A stretch of 38,186 nucleotides of DNA from Phenylobacterium sp. (GTDB taxonomy: Bacteria; Pseudomonadota; Alphaproteobacteria; Caulobacterales; Caulobacteraceae), in contig NZ_SSMX01000019.1 of assembly GCF_004799515.1 (NCBI RefSeq), forward strand, positions 1 through 38,186, in the 5' to 3' direction. The notes under the pieces were generated by a model. The model searched no databases. It worked only from the letters and a program-made list of their open reading frames with translations, and was not told where the DNA came from. Shown piece by piece: positions 35,125 to 38,186 of the stretch (the first letter of the stretch is position 1; each line of letters begins with the position of its first letter). The position numbers and the translations under genes are program-made.

Positions 35125-35625
35125 ATGGCGGCGCAGGTCGGGGCCCCGGGCGCGGCAGTACGCGCGCACGAGGAGCTCTTCGCCTACTGGACGTCTTTGC
35201 GCGAGGGCGCCCGGCTGCCTGGCCGGCGTCATCTCGACCCCGCCGGCATCAAGCGCCTCTTGCCCACCGTCAGCCTGATCGACGTGCGCCACGACGCCCG
35301 CGACGGCGGGCCGCCGGAATTCCGCGTGCGGCTGGCCGGCACCGGCCTCTACGGCGTCTACGGCCGCGAGATCACCGGCAAGCGGCTGCCTGAGATCTAC
35401 AACAGCTCGGCCGCCGACTACTGGCGCGTCGAACTCGGCAAGGTGGTCAGCGACAGGCGCCCGGCGGTGGGCGTCCACAGCCTGGCCTGGCGCGGCGCCT
35501 CGCACCTGTCGATCCTGTGGCTGCGCCTGCCGCTGGCCTCGGACGGCGAGCGGGTGGACATGATCCTGGGTTTCGACGCCGTGGTCGGCATGACCCAGAT
35601 GACCAGCGGCATCCGCGCGGCCTGA
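35125..35625 (+). CDS. PAS-domain protein (single PAS, unknown role)
   Basis: The product is 166 aa from the ATG at 35125. It has the layout of a stand-alone PAS family common in alphaproteobacteria: ELFAYWTSLREGARLPGRRH, LPTVSLIDVRHD, then FRVRLAGTGLYGVYGREITG. No output domain is fused. It probably senses a ligand or partner. A short untranslated leader with GANTC sites precedes it. Confidence 0.75.
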   Translation: MAAQVGAPGAAVRAHEELFAYWTSLREGARLPGRRHLDPAGIKRLLPTVSLIDVRHDARDGGPPEFRVRLAGTGLYGVYGREITGKRLPEIYNSSAADYWRVELGKVVSDRRPAVGVHSLAWRGASHLSILWLRLPLASDGERVDMILGFDAVVGMTQMTSGIRAA

Positions 35626-35645
35626 GCGCCTTCGGAGAGGACCCC

Positions 35646-36431
35646 ATGCGCACGGCGATCCTCGCGGCGATGCTGACGGCCGGCGCGGGCGCCGCCCAGG
35701 CGGCCAGCCCGTTCGACGGCCATTGGGTCGACGATCTGAAGAGCCAGATCGCCGCCGACCACGCCGACGTCTACCTGGTGAAGGACGGCGCCTACCGCTG
35801 CGACAGCTGCGAGCCGCCCCGGGCCTATCCCGCCGACGGCCATCCGCGTCCGGTGCCCGGCGACGCCTCGGTCATCTCGGAGTCGGTGAGGGTCGCCGGG
35901 CCGCGGGCCATCGTCACCCGCATCGTCGAGACCGACATGGTCCGCGAGACGACCATGACCGTCGCCCCCGACGACAAGACCGCCACCTACGTCGCCCTGG
36001 ACCGATGGCCGGGCGTGAAGGCGCCGCTGAGGACCGAATACCTGGCGCGCCGGGTGGCGCCCACACCGCCCGGGAGCCATCCGGTGTCCGGGTCCTGGCT
36101 GGGGGTCCGCTACGTCGAGGTCCCCGAGGCCTACAGGTCGATCGATCTGAAGGACACGGAAGCCGCCTTCAGCCGCAGCAATTTCCGCTATGGCCGCTAC
36201 ACCGCCGCCTATGGCGGGCCGCCCGCGCCGCTGCTGGGCGTGAAGCAGACCGGCCTGACCATCACCGTGACCAAGCCCGATGCCCGCACCCGCGTCGAGA
36301 CGGTGCTGTCGCACGGCAAGCCGGTCAACGAACGCACCTACAGGATCTCGGCGGACGGCCTGTCGCTCGAAACCGCGGTGCGGGACCCTGGGAGCGGCGA
36401 GGTGTTCCGCATCACCTCGCATCGGAAATAG
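35646..36431 (+). CDS. Secreted hypothetical protein, 261 aa
   Basis: It starts MRTAILAAMLTAGAGAAQA, a signal peptide with a likely cut after AQAA-S, so it is exported to the periplasm. The mature protein is beta-rich, with a Cys pair in YRCDSCEPPR that may form a disulfide. GGAGAG lies just upstream. No family recognised. It follows the PAS gene by 20 bases and precedes the permease by 2, so the three may be one operon. Confidence 0.7.
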   Translation: MRTAILAAMLTAGAGAAQAASPFDGHWVDDLKSQIAADHADVYLVKDGAYRCDSCEPPRAYPADGHPRPVPGDASVISESVRVAGPRAIVTRIVETDMVRETTMTVAPDDKTATYVALDRWPGVKAPLRTEYLARRVAPTPPGSHPVSGSWLGVRYVEVPEAYRSIDLKDTEAAFSRSNFRYGRYTAAYGGPPAPLLGVKQTGLTITVTKPDARTRVETVLSHGKPVNERTYRISADGLSLETAVRDPGSGEVFRITSHRK

Positions 36432-36433
36432 GA

Positions 36434-37543
36434 ATGGCGCGCCAGACCGGCCTGCGGGGCCGCGGCCGCGGGAGCGTCGAAGAAGGCGGCCAGGGGATCG
36501 ACCAGATGCGCGTGCTGAAGCTGACCAATATCGTCATCGCGGTCATCCTGGCGGGCGGCGCGCTCTGGGCGTTGCGCCGGATCCTCGAGCCCTTCGTGCT
36601 GGCGGTCTTCCTCTTGATCATGGTCGACGGCCTGGCGCGCGGGATCGCCCGGCGCGCGCCGCGTCTGCCGGCCTGGAGCAGCGTTCCCATCGCGCTCGCG
36701 GTGATTGTCGGCAGCCTGGGGCTGACCATCTGGCTGACCTCGCAGAACATCGCCGACTTCGCCACGCGGACGCCGGTCTACGAGGCGCGGTTGAACGCGC
36801 TGCTGCTGCTGGGCGCCCAGCAGCTCGGCGTCTCGGCGACGCCCACGGTGACCAGCCTGCTGCATCAGCTGAACCCCGCCCGCTTCGCCGGCGACGCCGC
36901 CAAGGCGCTCGGCAGCTTCGGCGAGGGCGCGGTCTTCGCGCTGATTTACCTGGGCTTCCTGGTGGCCTCCCGCGCCAGCTTCGGCGTCAAGGCGGCGAAG
37001 TTCTTCCGCACCGACGGCGAGCGCGAGGAGGCGGGCCGGGTGTTCGAGCGCATCCGGGTGGGCGTCGAGCGCTATGTCTGGGTGCAGACCCTGGTGGGCG
37101 TGGTGATCGCCGCGCTTTCGGCGGTGCTGATGACGGCGCTGGGCCTGTCGCACGTGCCGTTCTGGTGCGTGATCATCTTCATGACCAACTACATCCCGGC
37201 CATCGGCGCGGCCGTGGGCGTCCTGTTCCCGGCCACCTTCGGCGTGGTGGAGTTCGGCGAACTCTGGCAGGCCATAGTCCTGATCGCGGGCCTGGAGGCC
37301 ATCCACTTCGCGGTCAGCCATGTGCTGCAGCCGCGTCTGCAGGGTCGCAGCCTCAACCTCGATCCGATCGTGGTCTTGCTGGCCCTGGCGTTGTGGGGCG
37401 CGCTGTGGGGCGTGGTGGGGGCGCTGCTCTCGACCCCGCTGACGGTGGTCGCCCTGGCCATCTTCGCCGAGTTCGAGGCGACCCGGCCGCTGGCGGTCCT
37501 CTTGTCCAGCGACGGCGAGCCCTACGCGCGGCCGGACGCCTAA
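36434..37543 (+). CDS. AI-2E family transporter (PF01594-type permease)
   Basis: The product is 369 aa from the ATG two bases after the preceding stop. A second ATG at 36506 (MRVLKLTNIVIAV) has a better Shine-Dalgarno (AGGGG) and gives a normal N-terminus; the first adds 24 Gly/Arg-rich residues. It has several membrane helices, and the late motifs FMTNYIPAIGAAVG and VLQPRLQGRSLNLDPIVVLL are typical of the AI-2E transporter family. Transported substrate unknown (signals, ions or others). Confidence 0.88.
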   Translation: MARQTGLRGRGRGSVEEGGQGIDQMRVLKLTNIVIAVILAGGALWALRRILEPFVLAVFLLIMVDGLARGIARRAPRLPAWSSVPIALAVIVGSLGLTIWLTSQNIADFATRTPVYEARLNALLLLGAQQLGVSATPTVTSLLHQLNPARFAGDAAKALGSFGEGAVFALIYLGFLVASRASFGVKAAKFFRTDGEREEAGRVFERIRVGVERYVWVQTLVGVVIAALSAVLMTALGLSHVPFWCVIIFMTNYIPAIGAAVGVLFPATFGVVEFGELWQAIVLIAGLEAIHFAVSHVLQPRLQGRSLNLDPIVVLLALALWGALWGVVGALLSTPLTVVALAIFAEFEATRPLAVLLSSDGEPYARPDA

Positions 37544-37552
37544 GCCCGACGC

Positions 37553-37987
37553 TCAGCCGAGTTCCTGGGCGAGTCCGATGAGCAGCCCTTCGGGCCCGCG
37601 GATGTAGCAGAGCCGGTGGGCGTCCTTGTACTGGACGACTTCGACGACGAGTTGGGCGCCGCGCTTGCGGAGCCTCTTAAGCGTCTCGTCGATGTCGTCC
37701 ACGGCGAACATGACGCGGAGATAGCCCAGGGCGTTCACTGGGGCGTTGCGGTGATCCGAAACGGCGGGCGGCCTGAGGAAGCGGGAGAGCTCGACCCGGC
37801 CGTGGCCGTCCGGCGTGCGCATCACGGCGATCTCGACGTGCTGGTCGCCCAGCCCCGTGACACGTCCGGCCCATTCGCGGTCGATGGCGGCTCGCCCTTC
37901 GAGCTCGGGGCCGGGTTCGGACAAGAATTCGATCGTCCCTTCGAGGTCCTCGACGATCCCGACGTTGTCCATCCGTTTGAGCGCCAT
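37553..37987 (-). CDS. VOC (glyoxalase/bleomycin resistance) family protein
   Basis: The product is 144 aa from the ATG at 37987. One vicinal-oxygen-chelate domain: MALKRMDNVGIVEDL at the start, VTGLGDQHVEIAVMRTPDGH in the middle, and YIRGPEGLLIGLAQELG at the end. VOC proteins bind metal and use or sequester small electrophiles or drugs. The weak Shine-Dalgarno leaves the start uncertain (TTG five codons earlier possible). Convergent with the permease, 9 bases apart. Confidence 0.88.
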   Translation of the reverse strand: MALKRMDNVGIVEDLEGTIEFLSEPGPELEGRAAIDREWAGRVTGLGDQHVEIAVMRTPDGHGRVELSRFLRPPAVSDHRNAPVNALGYLRVMFAVDDIDETLKRLRKRGAQLVVEVVQYKDAHRLCYIRGPEGLLIGLAQELG

Positions 37988-38089
37988 GGGTCCAATCCAC
38001 AAGGCGCTCTCCAGTGTTCAACCGGCCCTTTGTGCGACAGCTCGCCCGCGTCGCCTGGCCGCGATCGGACTATGAGCCCACGGCCTAGG

Positions 38090-38186
38090 TGTCGAAGCTA
38101 CGAAGGTTGTTCACCCGGGATCGGGTTGAGAGAGTGGGGTTGCGAAGCTCCAACCTCTAACCGGGAGACCCCGGATGAACGTCCAT
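38090..38186 (+). mobile_element. IS481-family insertion sequence, left end (partial)
   Basis: The left terminal inverted repeat starts TGTCGAAGCTACGAAGG at 38090, directly after CCTAGG (38084-38089). Then come about 60 bases of leader, a GGGAGA Shine-Dalgarno and the transposase start. It is in the same orientation as the copy at the left edge. The rest lies outside the window. Confidence 0.82.
38175..38186 (+). CDS. IS481-family transposase, first four codons (cut by window edge)
   Basis: ATG AAC GTC CAT gives MNVH, the usual start of IS481-family transposases (MNVHKNARL). GGGAGA precedes the ATG by 8 bases. Only the beginning is present. Confidence 0.7.

Overview
This window is GC-rich (roughly 70% by eye) DNA from an alphaproteobacterium, most likely a member of the Caulobacterales such as Phenylobacterium or Caulobacter. 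The reasons are a MucR/Ros-type regulator, a DUF6894 protein, CcrM-type GANTC sites clustered in a promoter, a palindromic repeat of a kind I associate with this order, and the style of the encoded proteins. No plasmid replication, phage or conjugation genes are seen, so it reads as ordinary chromosome. Both ends lie inside copies of an IS481-family insertion sequence: the last 33 transposase codons at the left edge and the left terminal repeat plus the first four codons at the right edge. Both are in the same orientation and next to the same CCTAGG target.

Layout. 211-5325 holds accessory metabolism and regulation: a pirin-like protein, an SDR-fold protein with an altered catalytic tetrad, three small unknown proteins (two with one membrane segment), and an FMN azoreductase flanked by two LysR regulators. 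5516-17356 is the centrepiece, a tightly packed 11-gene chemosensory operon: a soluble receptor with two signalling tips, a triple CheW, CheB, a HEAT-repeat protein, CheR, CheY, CheA, a STAS-like protein, a second stand-alone receiver, CheC and a PAS-PAS hybrid histidine kinase. 17353-21609 is a stress block on the minus strand: DUF6894, hemerythrin, CsbD-like lipoprotein, thioredoxin-reductase-like flavoprotein and large-subunit catalase. Next come tRNA-Pro(CGG) and tRNA-Gln(TTG). 22096-28518 (minus) carries a Tat-exported small metal-site protein, a TraB/GumN protein, a BlaI/BlaR1-type pair whose M56 protein ends in six 23-residue repeats, a GNAT acetyltransferase and oligopeptidase B. 28676-34070 has a leaderless trypsin-fold protease, a palindromic repeat, a MaoC hydratase, a YciI protein, a divergent acyl-CoA synthetase / enoyl-CoA hydratase pair and mucR. 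34187-37987 has an FkbM methyltransferase, a PAS protein, a secreted unknown, an AI-2E-type permease and a VOC protein.

How it works together. The chemosensory genes form a complete signalling unit: receptor, coupling protein, kinase, both adaptation enzymes, two receivers, a CheC phosphatase and an extra sensor kinase. No flagellar gene, CheD or CheZ is present. A soluble receptor plus STAS, HEAT and hybrid-kinase partners suggests an alternative (non-flagellar) output, as in the Che3 system of Rhodospirillum centenum. That output is inference. The stress block looks like a general-stress or peroxide regulon. The BlaI/M56 pair looks self-regulated through a perfect 14-bp palindrome.
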